A stretch of DNA of 64,000 bases from Citrobacter gillenii. Lineage in GTDB: Bacteria; Pseudomonadota; Gammaproteobacteria; Enterobacterales; Enterobacteriaceae. Position 1 is the first letter of the stretch, and each line of letters begins with the position of its first letter. Where the stretch lies: positions 362,630 to 426,629 of the forward strand of contig NZ_SUQN01000007.1 of the NCBI RefSeq assembly GCF_013337685.1, given 5' to 3'. The position numbers and the translations under genes are program-made. Below are positions 1-13,104 of the stretch, piece after piece. The notes beneath the pieces were generated by a model, which was not told the origin of the DNA, did no database searches, and saw only the letters and a program-made list of their open reading frames with translations.

Positions 1-23
1 GAAAAGAGAGACGCACCTTATGG

Positions 24-80
24 TGCCGGATGGCGAATTGCGTCTTATCCGGCCTACAGACCAGGCAGGCCGGATAAGTC
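24..80. repeat. REP/BIME element downstream of yidE
   Basis: A Y-type REP motif (GCCGGATGGCG ... CTTATCCGGCCTAC) is followed by a second inverted unit (GGCCGGATAAG). It lies just past the yidE stop codon, the usual 3'-UTR position for these palindromes, where they can stabilise the upstream mRNA or bind gyrase or IHF. Confidence 0.85.
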
Positions 81-84
81 AGTG

Positions 85-1866
<1,782 letters not shown>

Positions 1867-1870
1867 CTAA

Positions 1871-2299
1871 TTAGCTATTTAATGCGGGACGTTCGCTGAT
1901 GGTGATCCGCTGCGGTGGGACCGTTTCAGGTTCGTTGCGAATTAAATCGATGTGCAGCAAACCATTGGTGAAGCTCGCGCCGGAGACTTCCATATTTTCA
2001 GCCAGGGTAAAGCTCAGGCTGAAGGATTGTGTCACCAGCCCCTGATGCAGCCACTTGGTCTCTTTTTCCGGCTGCTCAGGCGTACCTTTCACGGTCAGAC
2101 GCGTACCTTCCAGCTGAATATCCAGATCTTCCTGACGGAAACCGGCTAACGCAAGCGTAATGCGATAGTGGTTATCGTCGCTCTTTTCGATGTTATAGGG
2201 TGGGAAGCTCTGGCTTTCGCCGGTGTTTTGCAGTGCATTGGCCAGTTTGTCAAAACCGATCCATTGACGCAGCAGCGGGGATAAATCGTAGTTACGCAT
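1871..2299 (-). CDS. ibpB: Small heat-shock protein IbpB
   Basis: A 142-residue Hsp20-family chaperone that binds aggregating proteins in the cytoplasm and hands them to DnaK/ClpB. Starting at [10 protein letters not shown] the length equals that of E. coli IbpB; two extra in-frame codons (MN) upstream are not needed. The alpha-crystallin domain spans about residues 35-124, with the [16 protein letters not shown] entry and an [10 protein letters not shown] strand. The C-terminal tail carries an I-x-I type motif (ITI), used to dock in oligomers. It is the second gene of the ibpAB operon, and its leader contains a ROSE-like element, so translation is probably temperature-controlled. Confidence 0.97.
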   Translation of the reverse strand: MRNYDLSPLLRQWIGFDKLANALQNTGESQSFPPYNIEKSDDNHYRITLALAGFRQEDLDIQLEGTRLTVKGTPEQPEKETKWLHQGLVTQSFSLSFTLAENMEVSGASFTNGLLHIDLIRNEPETVPPQRITISERPALNS

Positions 2300-2330
2300 A
2301 TTCATTTCTCCTTCTAAGAAGCGAGTAAAT
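2300..2330 (-). promoter_or_regulatory. ROSE-like RNA thermometer hairpin before ibpB
   Basis: In the minus-strand leader the sequence TCGCTTCTTAGAAGGAG (2308-2324) places a U-C-G-C-U anti-Shine-Dalgarno motif opposite the AAGGAG ribosome site, the hallmark of ROSE thermometers. At low temperature this would mask the site. The pairing is inferred by eye. Confidence 0.6.
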
Positions 2331-2368
2331 ACCTTTCAGCTCCCTGACGGCAAGCTGATTGCTTAGCA

Positions 2369-2387
2369 GGGCCGCCTGACGCGGCCC
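2369..2387 (-). other. GC-rich hairpin in the ibpA-ibpB spacer
   Basis: GGGCCGC / GCGGCCC form a strong stem with a short loop immediately after the ibpA stop. There is no T-run, so it is more likely an mRNA-stability or processing hairpin inside the operon, setting different ibpA and ibpB mRNA levels, than a terminator. Confidence 0.6.
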
Positions 2388-2393
2388 ACTGAA

Positions 2394-2807
2394 TTAGTTG
2401 ATTTCGATACGGCGCGGTTTGTTCGCTTCCGGAATCACGCGCTCAAGTTCGATATACAGCAGACCATTCACCAGGTTTGCGCCACGAACATGAATGTTCT
2501 CCGCCAACTGGAACTTGCGTTCAAAGTTGCGCTCGGCAATACCCTGATACAGGTAAGTACGTTCTTTTTGCTCGTCTGCATGAGCGCCTTTCACCACCAG
2601 CAAATTGTCCTGGGCGGTAATTTCCAGCTCGCTTTCAGCAAAGCCCGCAACGGCAATCGCAATACGGTAATGGTTTTCGTCTACCAGCTCGACGTTATAC
2701 GGAGGGTAGCCGCCATTACTCTGGCTCTGATTGCTTTCCAGCAGGTTAAACAGACGATCAAAACCAATTGCAGAACGGTATAACGGGGATAAGTCAAAGT
2801 TACGCAT
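2394..2807 (-). CDS. ibpA: Small heat-shock protein IbpA
   Basis: A 137-residue Hsp20 protein, near-identical to E. coli IbpA ([20 protein letters not shown] at the start). It coats aggregates as a co-polymer with IbpB and is reported to act on its own mRNA as a translational autorepressor. The alpha-crystallin core lies at about residues 33-122, and the C-terminal I-x-I motif is IEI in RRIEIN. Of two possible starts the one giving MRNFDL matches the family. It heads the ibpAB operon and has a sigma32 promoter and ROSE leader directly upstream. Confidence 0.97.
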   Translation of the reverse strand: MRNFDLSPLYRSAIGFDRLFNLLESNQSQSNGGYPPYNVELVDENHYRIAIAVAGFAESELEITAQDNLLVVKGAHADEQKERTYLYQGIAERNFERKFQLAENIHVRGANLVNGLLYIELERVIPEANKPRRIEIN

Positions 2808-2905
2808 AATCAATAGCTCCTGAAATCAGCGAGAATGTTAGACCTTCCATCATGGACAGGTCAGGTAGCCAGAACACCCATCAGACGTGCCCTTCATTTG
2901 CCTAC
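2808..2905 (-). promoter_or_regulatory. ROSE RNA thermometer in the ibpA leader
   Basis: The roughly 95-nt leader between the sigma32 promoter and ibpA ends in TCGCTGATTTCAGGAGCT (2815-2832). The UCGCU motif pairs with the AGGAG ribosome site, as in the characterised enterobacterial ibpA thermometer. Upstream segments can fold into further hairpins. Confidence 0.75.
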
Positions 2906-2910
2906 ATCCT

Positions 2911-2940
2911 AAAAATGGGTCTTGATACAAACTTTTCAAG
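2911..2940 (-). promoter_or_regulatory. Sigma32 (RpoH) promoter of ibpAB
   Basis: On the minus strand CTTGAAA (-35) is separated by 14 nt from CCCATTTTT (-10), an excellent match to the RpoH consensus CTTGAAA-N11-16-CCCCATNT. It lies about 100 nt before ibpA. Confidence 0.9.
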
Positions 2941-2959
2941 CGTATTCATCCGACTTTTT

Positions 2960-2987
2960 TTGCAGTTTGTTGTCTATTGCATACACT
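2960..2987 (+). promoter_or_regulatory. Candidate sigma70 promoter of yidQ
   Basis: TTGCAG and TACACT with a 16-nt spacer, about 125 nt upstream of yidQ and divergent from the ibpA promoter. It is the best match found by eye in this gap; no transcript data. Confidence 0.45.
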
Positions 2988-3113
2988 GGGGGAACAGTTG
3001 TTATCGTTAGAGTGCGATAGCCACCACAGTGCGACAGAATGGTGATGTTATTTTTCGCAACGGATCGCTATAACTCACCATGCAAACACCGATGTTTAAC
3101 AGATGAAAAAATG

Positions 3114-3446
3114 ATGATTAGAAAAATGTTGTTAACACTGATGATGTGCAGCGGAATGGTTGTTGTGAGCGGGTGCTCCAGCGTCATGTCGCACACCGGT
3201 GGCAAAGAGGGAACGTATCCTGGCACGCGTGCCAGCGCCACGATGATTAGCGAGAGCGATACCAACTGGGGAACCAAGTCACTGGCGATTCTTGATATGC
3301 CATTTACCGCCGTGCTGGATACGCTACTGCTCCCGTGGGATTTCTTCCGTACCGATAGCTCGGTAAGATCGCGCGTTGAAAGAAGCGAGGAGAGCACGCA
3401 AGCCATTAACGACGTGATCCCCCCGGCAACAATGCCAGCCCCTTAA
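3114..3446 (+). CDS. yidQ: YidQ, small outer-membrane-type lipoprotein (DUF1375)
   Basis: A 110-residue lipoprotein of unknown function, the same length as E. coli YidQ. The N-terminus is a lipoprotein signal peptide (MIRKMLLTLMMCSGMVVVSG) ending in the lipobox VSGC. Lipidation would be on Cys21, followed by Ser, so Lol sorting to the outer membrane is expected. The mature part keeps the family blocks SVMSHTGGKEGTYPGTRAS and LDMPFTAVLDTLLLPWD. The start chosen gives the E. coli length; an ATG one codon earlier is equally possible and the ribosome site is weak. It is convergent with yidR, with one base between the two stop codons. Confidence 0.9.
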   Translation: MIRKMLLTLMMCSGMVVVSGCSSVMSHTGGKEGTYPGTRASATMISESDTNWGTKSLAILDMPFTAVLDTLLLPWDFFRTDSSVRSRVERSEESTQAINDVIPPATMPAP

Positions 3447-3447
3447 G

Positions 3448-4674
3448 TTAACGCCCGGTTTCTGTCACCCATAGCTGGCGGAAACCCTCGACGCTCTCCA
3501 TCCACGCAACCTGCTGCCCATCAGGCGAGAAAACGATCGCATCAGCAGACGGCGGCGCTTCGTGATTTTTCGTTAAAAAATCAATCTCTCCCGTCTGTGC
3601 ATCACAGCAGGCAATTCTATTTTCCAGCACGAATCCCAACCATTGCCCCGACGGATGCCAGTTAAAGGCGGACTGAATATCACTCGAACAGTGAGTTAAC
3701 TGGCGCGGTGCACCGCCCTGAGGTGAAATCAACCAGAGCTGCACCACGCCATGATCATCACGCATCAAAAACGCAATCTCTGATGCCAGGGGATGACTGC
3801 GCACCCAGTGACGCGGCTGATTCACCAGCCCTGGGAAAGCGCGGTCGTGAGTAAACGTCAGGCGGCGCTGAACCACGCCAGCCGGCGGGGCTGGCATTGT
3901 TGATTCGCTGCCTTCAAGCGGTGCATCGCCCGGTTGCTTCCAGCCACTTTCATCCTGCGGTAAATCGACAATAAACAGTTCAGGTACTTTCTCACCATTG
4001 ACTGACAACGTATCACCGATAAACGCCAGCGCATGGTTCCCCACCCAGCCCTCTTCATAGGCACGGTTAATCTGATCGCTACCCGGCTGTGGCGCAGGCG
4101 TAGTCTGGCTTACCAGTACGCACCAGTGACTTCCGCTGTACTCGCGCGGATGCTGAACGGAAACCGTCACCGGACCGTACGGCGAGGCCACGCCAACGTT
4201 ACGTAAATCCAGCGCCGGGGAACGCTCACGCAACACATGGTCGTTATAGGTGAAGCTGACAAACTCGCCGTTCGGGCTAAAAACATGTACATGGCTGCCG
4301 CCGCGCAGTGCGCCAGGGGTATACGGGACAGTAATATCCATCGCGTCCAGATTCGTCACATCACCCTGCCCGGCAATGACTCCGCGACGGTGATGAAAGT
4401 CGTAATGCCATGTTTCATCAGGATTTTCAGGCCCGTGAATGAACACGTATTTTTCAGACTTCGGATGAACGGTCACCACGCCGACGTGTGCCTGCTGCGT
4501 CGCGCGATAAATCACTTCCACCTCGCCAGTGGGAATATTGACGCGTTCAATGGTCTCGCCGGTAAACGATGCGCCGGAGGGTCGCACATCAAAAACCAGC
4601 CACTGGCTGTCCGGGGTCCAGGTATTGATATTGGTCAGTTGGTGATGACGCGGCGTAAAGGTGACTTGCTTCAT
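3448..4674 (-). CDS. yidR: YidR, WD40/TolB-like beta-propeller protein (DUF3748)
   Basis: A 408-residue cytoplasmic protein matching E. coli YidR throughout. It has no signal peptide. The sequence is a series of TolB/WD40-like blades, seen as repeated patterns such as WTPDSQWLVFDVRPSG, VFSPNGEFVSFTYN, FNWHPSGQWLGFVLENR and VFSPDGQQVAWMES, so a beta-propeller is expected. No catalytic residues are recognisable and the function is unknown. It is transcribed divergently from yidS, with about 100 bp between the starts. Confidence 0.92.
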   Translation of the reverse strand: MKQVTFTPRHHQLTNINTWTPDSQWLVFDVRPSGASFTGETIERVNIPTGEVEVIYRATQQAHVGVVTVHPKSEKYVFIHGPENPDETWHYDFHHRRGVIAGQGDVTNLDAMDITVPYTPGALRGGSHVHVFSPNGEFVSFTYNDHVLRERSPALDLRNVGVASPYGPVTVSVQHPREYSGSHWCVLVSQTTPAPQPGSDQINRAYEEGWVGNHALAFIGDTLSVNGEKVPELFIVDLPQDESGWKQPGDAPLEGSESTMPAPPAGVVQRRLTFTHDRAFPGLVNQPRHWVRSHPLASEIAFLMRDDHGVVQLWLISPQGGAPRQLTHCSSDIQSAFNWHPSGQWLGFVLENRIACCDAQTGEIDFLTKNHEAPPSADAIVFSPDGQQVAWMESVEGFRQLWVTETGR

Positions 4675-4773
4675 GGGATGCCCTGATACGAGACAATTTC
4701 AGCAATCATACTTCACAAGGACTTCACTTTCAGGCTTTAGCGTATGCTCATCTCACTTACTATGGGCAGAAAG

Positions 4774-5901
4774 ATGGAACATTTTGACGTGGCGATTATC
4801 GGTTTAGGCCCGGCAGGTGCGGCGCTGGCGCGGCAGTTGAGCGGAAAAATGCGCGTGATTGCTCTGGATAAAAAGCGCCAGTGCGGGACTGAAGGGTTCA
4901 CCAAACCCTGCGGAGGCCTACTGGCTCCTGACGCCCAACGTTCATTTATCCGCGACGGGATCACGCTCCCCGTTGATGTTATTGCCAATCCGCAGATATT
5001 CAGCGTTAAAACGGTCGATGTGGCCGCCTCTCTGACCCGAAACTACCAGCGTAGTTATATCAATATCGATCGCCATGCTTTTGATTTATGGATGAAATCA
5101 CTCATCCCTGACGATGTGCAGGTTTATCATGACAGTCTGTGTCGTAAAGTCTGGCGCGAGGGCGATAAATGGCATGTGATATTCCGTGCAGACGGCTGGG
5201 AACAGCAGATTACGGCTCGCTATCTGATCGGTGCCGACGGGGCGAATTCGCTGGTGCGCCGTCATCTCTATCCACAACACCAGATCCGTAAATATGTTGC
5301 TATCCAACAGTGGTTTACGGAACAACACCCTGTCCCGTTCTACTCGTGTATTTTTGATAACGATGCTACGGACTGTTATTCCTGGAGTATCAGCAAAGAC
5401 GGCTTTTTTATCTTCGGGGGGGCTTACCCAATGAAGGACGGTCAGGCACGTTTTGACATGCTGAAAACCAGGATGGAAGCGTTCCATTTCCAGTTTGGCA
5501 AACCGGTGAAAAGCGAAAAATGTACAGTCCTGTTCCCGTCACGCTGGAAGGATTTCGTCTGCGGCGAGGAGAACGCCTTTCTGATTGGCGAAGCCGCCGG
5601 ATTTATTAGCGCCAGTTCACTGGAAGGTATTAGCTATGCGCTGGACAGCGCGGAAATCCTTAAATCCGTACTGTTGCAGGACGTGGTAGACAAAAATAAA
5701 GCCTATCGCAAAGCAACCCGCAAGCTGCGTATCAAGCTGTATGGAAAAATCCTCAAGAGCCGGGCGCTAACGTCCGCATTTTCCCGTAAATGGATAATGC
5801 GCAGCGGCGTGGCGCATATTCCGCAGGCCGAATACCCTGAATCAAAAACGACAACGGATGAAAAAGACGTTGGGCAAATGCGGCAAGGCATTTGCCCATA
5901 G
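4774..5901 (+). CDS. yidS: YidS, FAD-dependent oxidoreductase (geranylgeranyl-reductase-like)
   Basis: A 375-residue flavoprotein. The N-terminus [20 protein letters not shown] holds the Rossmann GxGxxG FAD site; [13 protein letters not shown] and the second FAD motif [20 protein letters not shown] are conserved, as in the geranylgeranyl reductase/FixC group. The substrate is unknown. The start is the ATG after GGGCAGAAAG; ten further upstream codons lack family support. It is 14 residues longer than remembered for E. coli K-12 YidS (361), and the extra C-terminal residues are encoded by the inverted repeat after the gene. In E. coli the dgo operon follows; here yidA does. Confidence 0.9.
   Translation: MEHFDVAIIGLGPAGAALARQLSGKMRVIALDKKRQCGTEGFTKPCGGLLAPDAQRSFIRDGITLPVDVIANPQIFSVKTVDVAASLTRNYQRSYINIDRHAFDLWMKSLIPDDVQVYHDSLCRKVWREGDKWHVIFRADGWEQQITARYLIGADGANSLVRRHLYPQHQIRKYVAIQQWFTEQHPVPFYSCIFDNDATDCYSWSISKDGFFIFGGAYPMKDGQARFDMLKTRMEAFHFQFGKPVKSEKCTVLFPSRWKDFVCGEENAFLIGEAAGFISASSLEGISYALDSAEILKSVLLQDVVDKNKAYRKATRKLRIKLYGKILKSRALTSAFSRKWIMRSGVAHIPQAEYPESKTTTDEKDVGQMRQGICP
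5871..5898. terminator. Inverted repeat at the convergent yidS/yidA ends
   Basis: TGGGCAAATGC and GCATTTGCCCA form a perfect 11-bp stem with a 6-nt loop. It overlaps the last codons of yidS and lies nine bases past the yidA stop. A5 precedes it on the plus strand, giving T5 after the hairpin for minus-strand transcripts, so it may end yidA transcription. Confidence 0.6.
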
Positions 5902-5906
5902 CGGAC

Positions 5907-6719
5907 TTAATTCAGCGCAAATTTCTCAATGGCATACGCAACGCCGTCTTCAAGATTAGATTTGGTGACGAAGTTGGAGATTTCTTTTACCGAGGGAATT
6001 GCGTTATCCATGGCTACGCCCATACCGGCATATTCGATCATCGCGATGTCGTTTTCCTGATCGCCAATCGCCATAACCTCTTCGGCTTTAATGCCCAGCG
6101 CATCGGCCAGCGATTTCACACCGGTGCCTTTATTGACGCGTTTATCCAGGATTTCGAGGAAGTACGGCGCACTTTTCAGCACTGTATATTTCTCTTTCAC
6201 CTCTGCCGGAATGCGTGAGATGGCTTTATCGAGGATTTCTGGTTCATCAATCATCATCACTTTCAGGAACTGAGTCGCCGGGTCCATCTTCTCGGCTTCA
6301 CAGAACACCAGCGGAATGGTCGCGATAAACGATTCATGCACCGTGTAGTAGCTGATATCTCGGTTAGCGGTATACAGCGTGTTGCGATCGAGGGCGTGGA
6401 AGTGTGAACCGACTTCCCGGGAGAGTTGTTCCAGGTAACGATAATCGTCATAGCTCAACGCCGTTTGGGCAACGGTGCTGCCATCCCCTGCTTTCTGCAC
6501 CAGCGCCCCGTTGTAGGTAATGCAGTAGTCGCCAGGTTGTTCCATATGAAGTTCTTTCAAGTAGCTGTGGACGCCGGCATACGGACGGCCAGTGGTCAGC
6601 ACCACGTTTATCCCGCGCGCGCGCGCCGCAGCAATTGCATTTTTGACCGCAGGTGAAATGGTGTGATCGGGCAGCAGAAGTGTGCCATCCATGTCGATAG
6701 CAATAAGTTTGATAGCCAT
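5907..6719 (-). CDS. yidA: YidA, HAD-superfamily sugar-phosphate phosphatase
   Basis: A 270-residue Cof-type (HAD IIB) phosphatase, identical in length to E. coli YidA. Motif I is DMDGTLL with nucleophile Asp9 and acid/base Asp11; TTGRPY is motif II; the C-terminal GDQENDIAMIEYAG holds the Mg-binding acidic residues. The large C2-type cap sits between motifs II and III. The E. coli enzyme hydrolyses small sugar phosphates such as erythrose-4-phosphate and others. It follows gyrB on the same strand, but a terminator and a BIME lie between; E. coli has yidB in that gap and none is present here. Confidence 0.95.
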   Translation of the reverse strand: MAIKLIAIDMDGTLLLPDHTISPAVKNAIAAARARGINVVLTTGRPYAGVHSYLKELHMEQPGDYCITYNGALVQKAGDGSTVAQTALSYDDYRYLEQLSREVGSHFHALDRNTLYTANRDISYYTVHESFIATIPLVFCEAEKMDPATQFLKVMMIDEPEILDKAISRIPAEVKEKYTVLKSAPYFLEILDKRVNKGTGVKSLADALGIKAEEVMAIGDQENDIAMIEYAGMGVAMDNAIPSVKEISNFVTKSNLEDGVAYAIEKFALN

Positions 6720-6783
6720 GAGTTCCCCGGATTAAATGAGTCCGTCCTCATGCTAACGCGATTCCGCTCAAAAAACAGCTACG

Positions 6784-6821
6784 AAAAGGGGGATAGGAAG
6801 GGGAACCGGGATCCCCCTTTT
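6784..6821. terminator. Terminator between gyrB and yidA
   Basis: AAAAGGGGGAT and ATCCCCCTTTT form an 11-bp inverted repeat with a 16-nt loop, giving a T-run on either strand. It should end the dnaA-dnaN-recF-gyrB transcript. Confidence 0.65.
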
Positions 6822-6832
6822 GACAATCGATG

Positions 6833-6912
6833 GTAGGCCGGATAAGGCCTAAGCCGCCATCCGGCAAAAACTGACGAACTGCCTGATGGCGTTGCGCTTA
6901 TCAGGCCTACAG
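6833..6912. repeat. BIME (paired REP units) after gyrB
   Basis: Two head-to-head REP units (GTAGGCCGGATAAGGC / GCCGCCATCCGGC and GCCTGATGGCG / CTTATCAGGCCTAC) lie directly downstream of gyrB. BIMEs are known DNA-gyrase binding sites in E. coli; here one follows the gyrase gene itself. Confidence 0.85.
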
Positions 6913-6932
6913 GAGCAGGCCTGAGTTACACA

Positions 6933-9365
<2,433 letters not shown>

Positions 9366-9375
9366 TTATCTTGGG

Positions 9376-10449
9376 TTAATCCGTTATTTTACCCTTTTCC
9401 ACGGTGAACATCTTCGAATTTTTGTCCGACATGTCCATAACGTGTTCAGCGCTAATTGCGCTGACAAAGACTTGAGATTGCGTGGCTTTTAAGCGGCTGG
9501 CTAGCAGTCCGCGACGCGCATCATCCAGTTCAGAGGCAAAATCATCTATCAGGTACAGGCAGCGCCGTCCGCTTTCGCGAGTCAGGAACTCCCCTTGCGC
9601 CAGACGTAAGGCGCACATCAGCAGTTTTAACTGCCCACGCGACAACGTATCTTCCACCGGTGCACCGTCGGCACGTATGCGGAAATCCGCTTTGTGCGGG
9701 CCGTGCGCGGTGTAGGTCAACATGCGATCGCGTTCAAAACTGCGTTCCAGCACCTCAGCGTAGTCGGTCTCTTTCTCCCAGCCACGCTGGAAAGAGAAAG
9801 AGAGTGAAAACTCGGGAAGAAACTGCTGGCAGGTATCCGCCATATCCTGCGCGATACCGGCGCTGTACTCCGCGCGCCAGGTGCTGATTTGTTCCGCCAG
9901 CGGGATCAACTCTCGATCCCACGGGCGCAGTTGCTCATAACGACTCACTTGGCGCAGCGCCGCATTGCGCTGCTTTAGCAATCGCTTAAGGTTGCTCCAG
10001 GCGGTAAAGAATCCGGCTTCATTGTGAAAGCATCCCCAGTCAAGGAATGCTCTTCTGTATTTGGGGCCGCCGTTGAGTAAAGTAAACCCCTCAGGCGTTA
10101 TCAGCTGCATCGGCATCAGGTGCGCCAGTTCGGCAACCTTATGACCGTCAGTTCCGTCAATGCGCACTTTGCTGTCACCCAGCTTGTCTTTGGTCAGGCC
10201 AATCGAGGTTTCACGCTCGACGCCCTGCAAACGCCCGTGGAGTACAAACGACTCCTGCTCGTGGCGAATGACGCGGCCAATCTGCACACTGCGAAACGCC
10301 CGACCGTGACCGAGCGTATAAATAGCTTCCAGCACGCTGGTTTTACCGCTGCCGTTAGCGCCGACCAGGAAGTTAAAGCCGGGAGATAAAGTGAGATCCG
10401 CATTTTCAATATTGCGGAAGTCTTTGATGAGCAAGCGCGTCAGTGACAT
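9376..10449 (-). CDS. recF: DNA replication and repair protein RecF
   Basis: A 357-residue SMC-like ATPase that with RecO and RecR loads RecA at single-strand gaps. The Walker A motif GANGSGKT occupies residues 30-37. The signature region [17 protein letters not shown] and the Walker B-like [11 protein letters not shown] are in the C-terminal lobe. Length equals E. coli RecF. In E. coli the recF start is remembered as overlapping the dnaN stop codon; here an ERIC-type element of about 130 bp separates them, so translational coupling with dnaN is probably lost and transcription must cross the repeat. Confidence 0.98.
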   Translation of the reverse strand: MSLTRLLIKDFRNIENADLTLSPGFNFLVGANGSGKTSVLEAIYTLGHGRAFRSVQIGRVIRHEQESFVLHGRLQGVERETSIGLTKDKLGDSKVRIDGTDGHKVAELAHLMPMQLITPEGFTLLNGGPKYRRAFLDWGCFHNEAGFFTAWSNLKRLLKQRNAALRQVSRYEQLRPWDRELIPLAEQISTWRAEYSAGIAQDMADTCQQFLPEFSLSFSFQRGWEKETDYAEVLERSFERDRMLTYTAHGPHKADFRIRADGAPVEDTLSRGQLKLLMCALRLAQGEFLTRESGRRCLYLIDDFASELDDARRGLLASRLKATQSQVFVSAISAEHVMDMSDKNSKMFTVEKGKITD

Positions 10450-10454
10450 ATCAG

Positions 10455-10588
10455 CGTTCTTTGGGCCAGGGCGTTATCGGCGCAGCCAGTTTCAACGCGG
10501 ACTGCGCGCAGACCCTGGAGCGTACACGAAGTACGTGACAGGGGCGAGCACAGCCCAGGTTGAAAATGGCAAGTTAGATAGCCCGATA
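10455..10588. repeat. ERIC-type repeat between dnaN and recF
   Basis: The centre (about 10514-10550) reads GGAGCGTACACGAAGTACGTGACAGGGGCGAGCA in two halves that align to the ERIC core: 18 of 22 bases match primer sequence ERIC2 and about 15 of 22 match the complement of ERIC1R. The flanks form the expected long imperfect palindrome. It fills almost the whole 146-bp gap. Outer limits are approximate. Confidence 0.75.
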
Positions 10589-10595
10589 TTTTCCA

Positions 10596-11696
10596 CTACA
10601 GTCTCATTGGCATAACAACGTAGGCTGCGGATTGTGACGCTGCATCTTCAATCTGTACGCTCGATACGGAATCGGTCAGCATAATACGGACGTTTTCGCA
10701 CTTCAGCGCGTTCAATACGTCCAGCACATAGCTAACATTGAAGCCGATTTCCATTTCAGTCCCAGGATAGGTGACATCGAGGATCTCTTCCGCTTCTTCC
10801 TGCTCTGGGTTGTTGGCCGTAATTTTGAGCTGGTTTTCGCTGACGTACAGACGCACACCGCGGAATTTCTCATTGGAGAGTATGGCCGCACGGGCAAACG
10901 CCTGCTTAAGGATATCGCAGCCCGCCTCCAGATGTTTGTCTGGATTCTTCGGCAGTACGCGACGGTAATCCGGGAAACGTCCATCTACCAGCTTGGAGGT
11001 AAAGATGAAATCGCCAACATGCGCACGGATGTTGTTGCTGCCAATCTGCACGCGCAGCGGGTTGTCGCCGCCGTCGAGCATACGCATCAGTTCAATCACG
11101 CCTTTACGCGGCACGATCACCGAATGACTGGGCAGCGATTGACCCACCGGCATAGAGCACACCGCCAGGCGGTGACCGTCGGTCGCCACGGTACGCAGTT
11201 CTTCACCTTCGGTTTCAAACAGCATGCCGTTTAAGTAATAGCGCACATCCTGATGAGCCATCGAAAACTGCGTGGCTTCAATCAGACGCTTCATCGTCGC
11301 CTGCGGCAGCGTGAATTCAACTTCACTCTGCCAGTCATCCAGATTCGGGAAGTCGGCGGCAGGCAGTGTGGACAGCGAGAAACGGCTGCGGCCAGAACGC
11401 ACCAGCATGCGGTCACCTTCCAACTGGACAGCAATTTCCGCACCTTCCGGCAAACCACGACAAATGTCGAAGAATTTACGCGCCGGGACGGTGGTCGCAC
11501 CGGGTTCATGCGGCTGGATCAGCGCAACGCGTGCCACCATCTCCATCTCGAGATCGGTACCGGTCAGAGAAAGCGTTCCATCCGCAACCTGTAGTAACAG
11601 GTTTCCGAGGATCGGCAGCGTAGGACGACCACCCAGCGGGCCGCTGACCTGCTGAAGCGGTTTTAATAAATGTTCACGTTCAACGGTAAATTTCAT
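10596..11696 (-). CDS. dnaN: DNA polymerase III beta sliding clamp
   Basis: A 366-residue ring-forming clamp that tethers polymerase III to DNA and also takes part in Hda-dependent inactivation of DnaA. Three repeated clamp domains are visible: MKFTVEREHLLKPLQQVSG, the middle FSMAHQDVRYYLNGMLFE block and the C-terminal block. It ends with VVMPMRL, the lip of the partner-binding pocket. Length is identical to E. coli. It starts five bases after dnaA ends and is probably co-transcribed with it. The stop codon is TAG, and an ERIC element follows before recF. Confidence 0.99.
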   Translation of the reverse strand: MKFTVEREHLLKPLQQVSGPLGGRPTLPILGNLLLQVADGTLSLTGTDLEMEMVARVALIQPHEPGATTVPARKFFDICRGLPEGAEIAVQLEGDRMLVRSGRSRFSLSTLPAADFPNLDDWQSEVEFTLPQATMKRLIEATQFSMAHQDVRYYLNGMLFETEGEELRTVATDGHRLAVCSMPVGQSLPSHSVIVPRKGVIELMRMLDGGDNPLRVQIGSNNIRAHVGDFIFTSKLVDGRFPDYRRVLPKNPDKHLEAGCDILKQAFARAAILSNEKFRGVRLYVSENQLKITANNPEQEEAEEILDVTYPGTEMEIGFNVSYVLDVLNALKCENVRIMLTDSVSSVQIEDAASQSAAYVVMPMRL

Positions 11697-11700
11697 AGCG

Positions 11701-13104
11701 TCACGAAGATAATGTTCTGATTAAATTGGAGAAATCTTCTTTAATATCATGGCTTTCTTCACGCAACTGTTCAATCTTGCGACAGGCATGAAGCACGGTA
11801 GTATGGTCACGCCCACCAAAGGCGTCGCCAATTTCCGGCAAACTGTGGTTGGTAAGCTCTTTTGCCAGCGCCATCGCCATCTGACGCGGACGCGCTACCG
11901 AACGAGATCGACGCTTAGAAAGCAGATCCGCAATTTTGATTTTGTAATACTCAGCCACCGTCTTTTGAATATTGTCGATGGTGACCAGTTTTTCCTGTAA
12001 TGCCAGCAGGTCGCGCAGCGCCTCACGCACAAAATCGATAGTAATCGCCCGGCCAGTAAAGTTGGCGTTAGCAATCACGCGGTTCAGTGCGCCTTCCAGT
12101 TCACGCACGTTAGAGCGTAAACGCTTGGCAATAAAGAACGCCACCTCGCCTGGCAGACGAATATCGTTTTCGTCAGCTTTTTTCATCAGGATCGCAACGC
12201 GCGTTTCCAGTTCAGGTGGTTCGATCGCGACGGTCAGTCCCCAGCCAAAGCGGGATTTCAGACGATCTTCAACGCCATTGATCTCCTTCGGATAGCGATC
12301 CGACGTCAGGATGATCTGCTGATTACCTTCCAGCAGGGCATTGAAGGTGTGGAAAAACTCTTCCTGGGATCGTTCTTTATTAGCAAAGAATTGAATATCG
12401 TCAATCAGCAACGCATCAACCGAACGGTAGTAGCGTTTAAACTCTTCGATCGCATTGTTTTGTAGGGCTTTAACCATGTCCTGTACAAAACGCTCGGAGT
12501 GCATATACACCACTTTTGCATTCGGCTTGCGCGCCATAATCCCGTTACCCACAGCATGCAACAGGTGGGTTTTACCCAGACCGGTACCGCCATAAAGGAA
12601 TAGAGGATTGTAGGCGCCGCCAGGATTGTCCGCCACCTGACGAGCCGCCGCGCGCGCCAGTTGGTTAGATTTACCTTCAACGAAGTTATCAAACGTGTGT
12701 TTGACGTTGACGTTAGAGCGATAGGTTGGTTCTGCCGGGGCCGGGACGTTATCCCAACCCGAACGTGCTGCAGGTGCGGCTCGTTGCGGCTGAACTTGTT
12801 GCGCTACATACGCAGGTGCGACAACGTGATTAACCGGCGTCTTCAGCGTTTGCGTGACGGGTTTGGTACCGACTTCAAAGCGTAGCTGTGGGGCATCTGC
12901 TCCGCAGAAGTTATTCAGCAATCCATTAATATTATTAAGGTATTTATCCCTTACCCAATCGAGCACAAAACGGTTTGGCGCATACAAAGCCAGCGTGTTA
13001 TCGCTCAGTTCCGCCTGCAACGGGCGTATCCACATACTGAATTCTGTGGCTGGTAACTCATCCTGCAATCGGGCAAGACACTGCTGCCAAAGCGAAAGTG
13101 ACAC
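11701..13104 (-). CDS. dnaA: Chromosomal replication initiator DnaA
   Basis: A 467-residue AAA+ initiator that binds DnaA boxes in oriC, melts the 13-mers and loads DnaB. Domain I is [25 protein letters not shown] variable linker with [16 protein letters not shown] is followed by the AAA+ domain (Walker [10 protein letters not shown], Walker [10 protein letters not shown]). C-terminal domain IV carries the DnaA signature [19 protein letters not shown]. The start is GTG, giving VSLSLW, after GTGGAGTCCGCC exactly as in E. coli; four more upstream codons are open but unsupported. Autoregulation is expected from DnaA boxes in its promoter region. Confidence 0.99.
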   Translation of the reverse strand: MSLSLWQQCLARLQDELPATEFSMWIRPLQAELSDNTLALYAPNRFVLDWVRDKYLNNINGLLNNFCGADAPQLRFEVGTKPVTQTLKTPVNHVVAPAYVAQQVQPQRAAPAARSGWDNVPAPAEPTYRSNVNVKHTFDNFVEGKSNQLARAAARQVADNPGGAYNPLFLYGGTGLGKTHLLHAVGNGIMARKPNAKVVYMHSERFVQDMVKALQNNAIEEFKRYYRSVDALLIDDIQFFANKERSQEEFFHTFNALLEGNQQIILTSDRYPKEINGVEDRLKSRFGWGLTVAIEPPELETRVAILMKKADENDIRLPGEVAFFIAKRLRSNVRELEGALNRVIANANFTGRAITIDFVREALRDLLALQEKLVTIDNIQKTVAEYYKIKIADLLSKRRSRSVARPRQMAMALAKELTNHSLPEIGDAFGGRDHTTVLHACRKIEQLREESHDIKEDFSNLIRTLSS

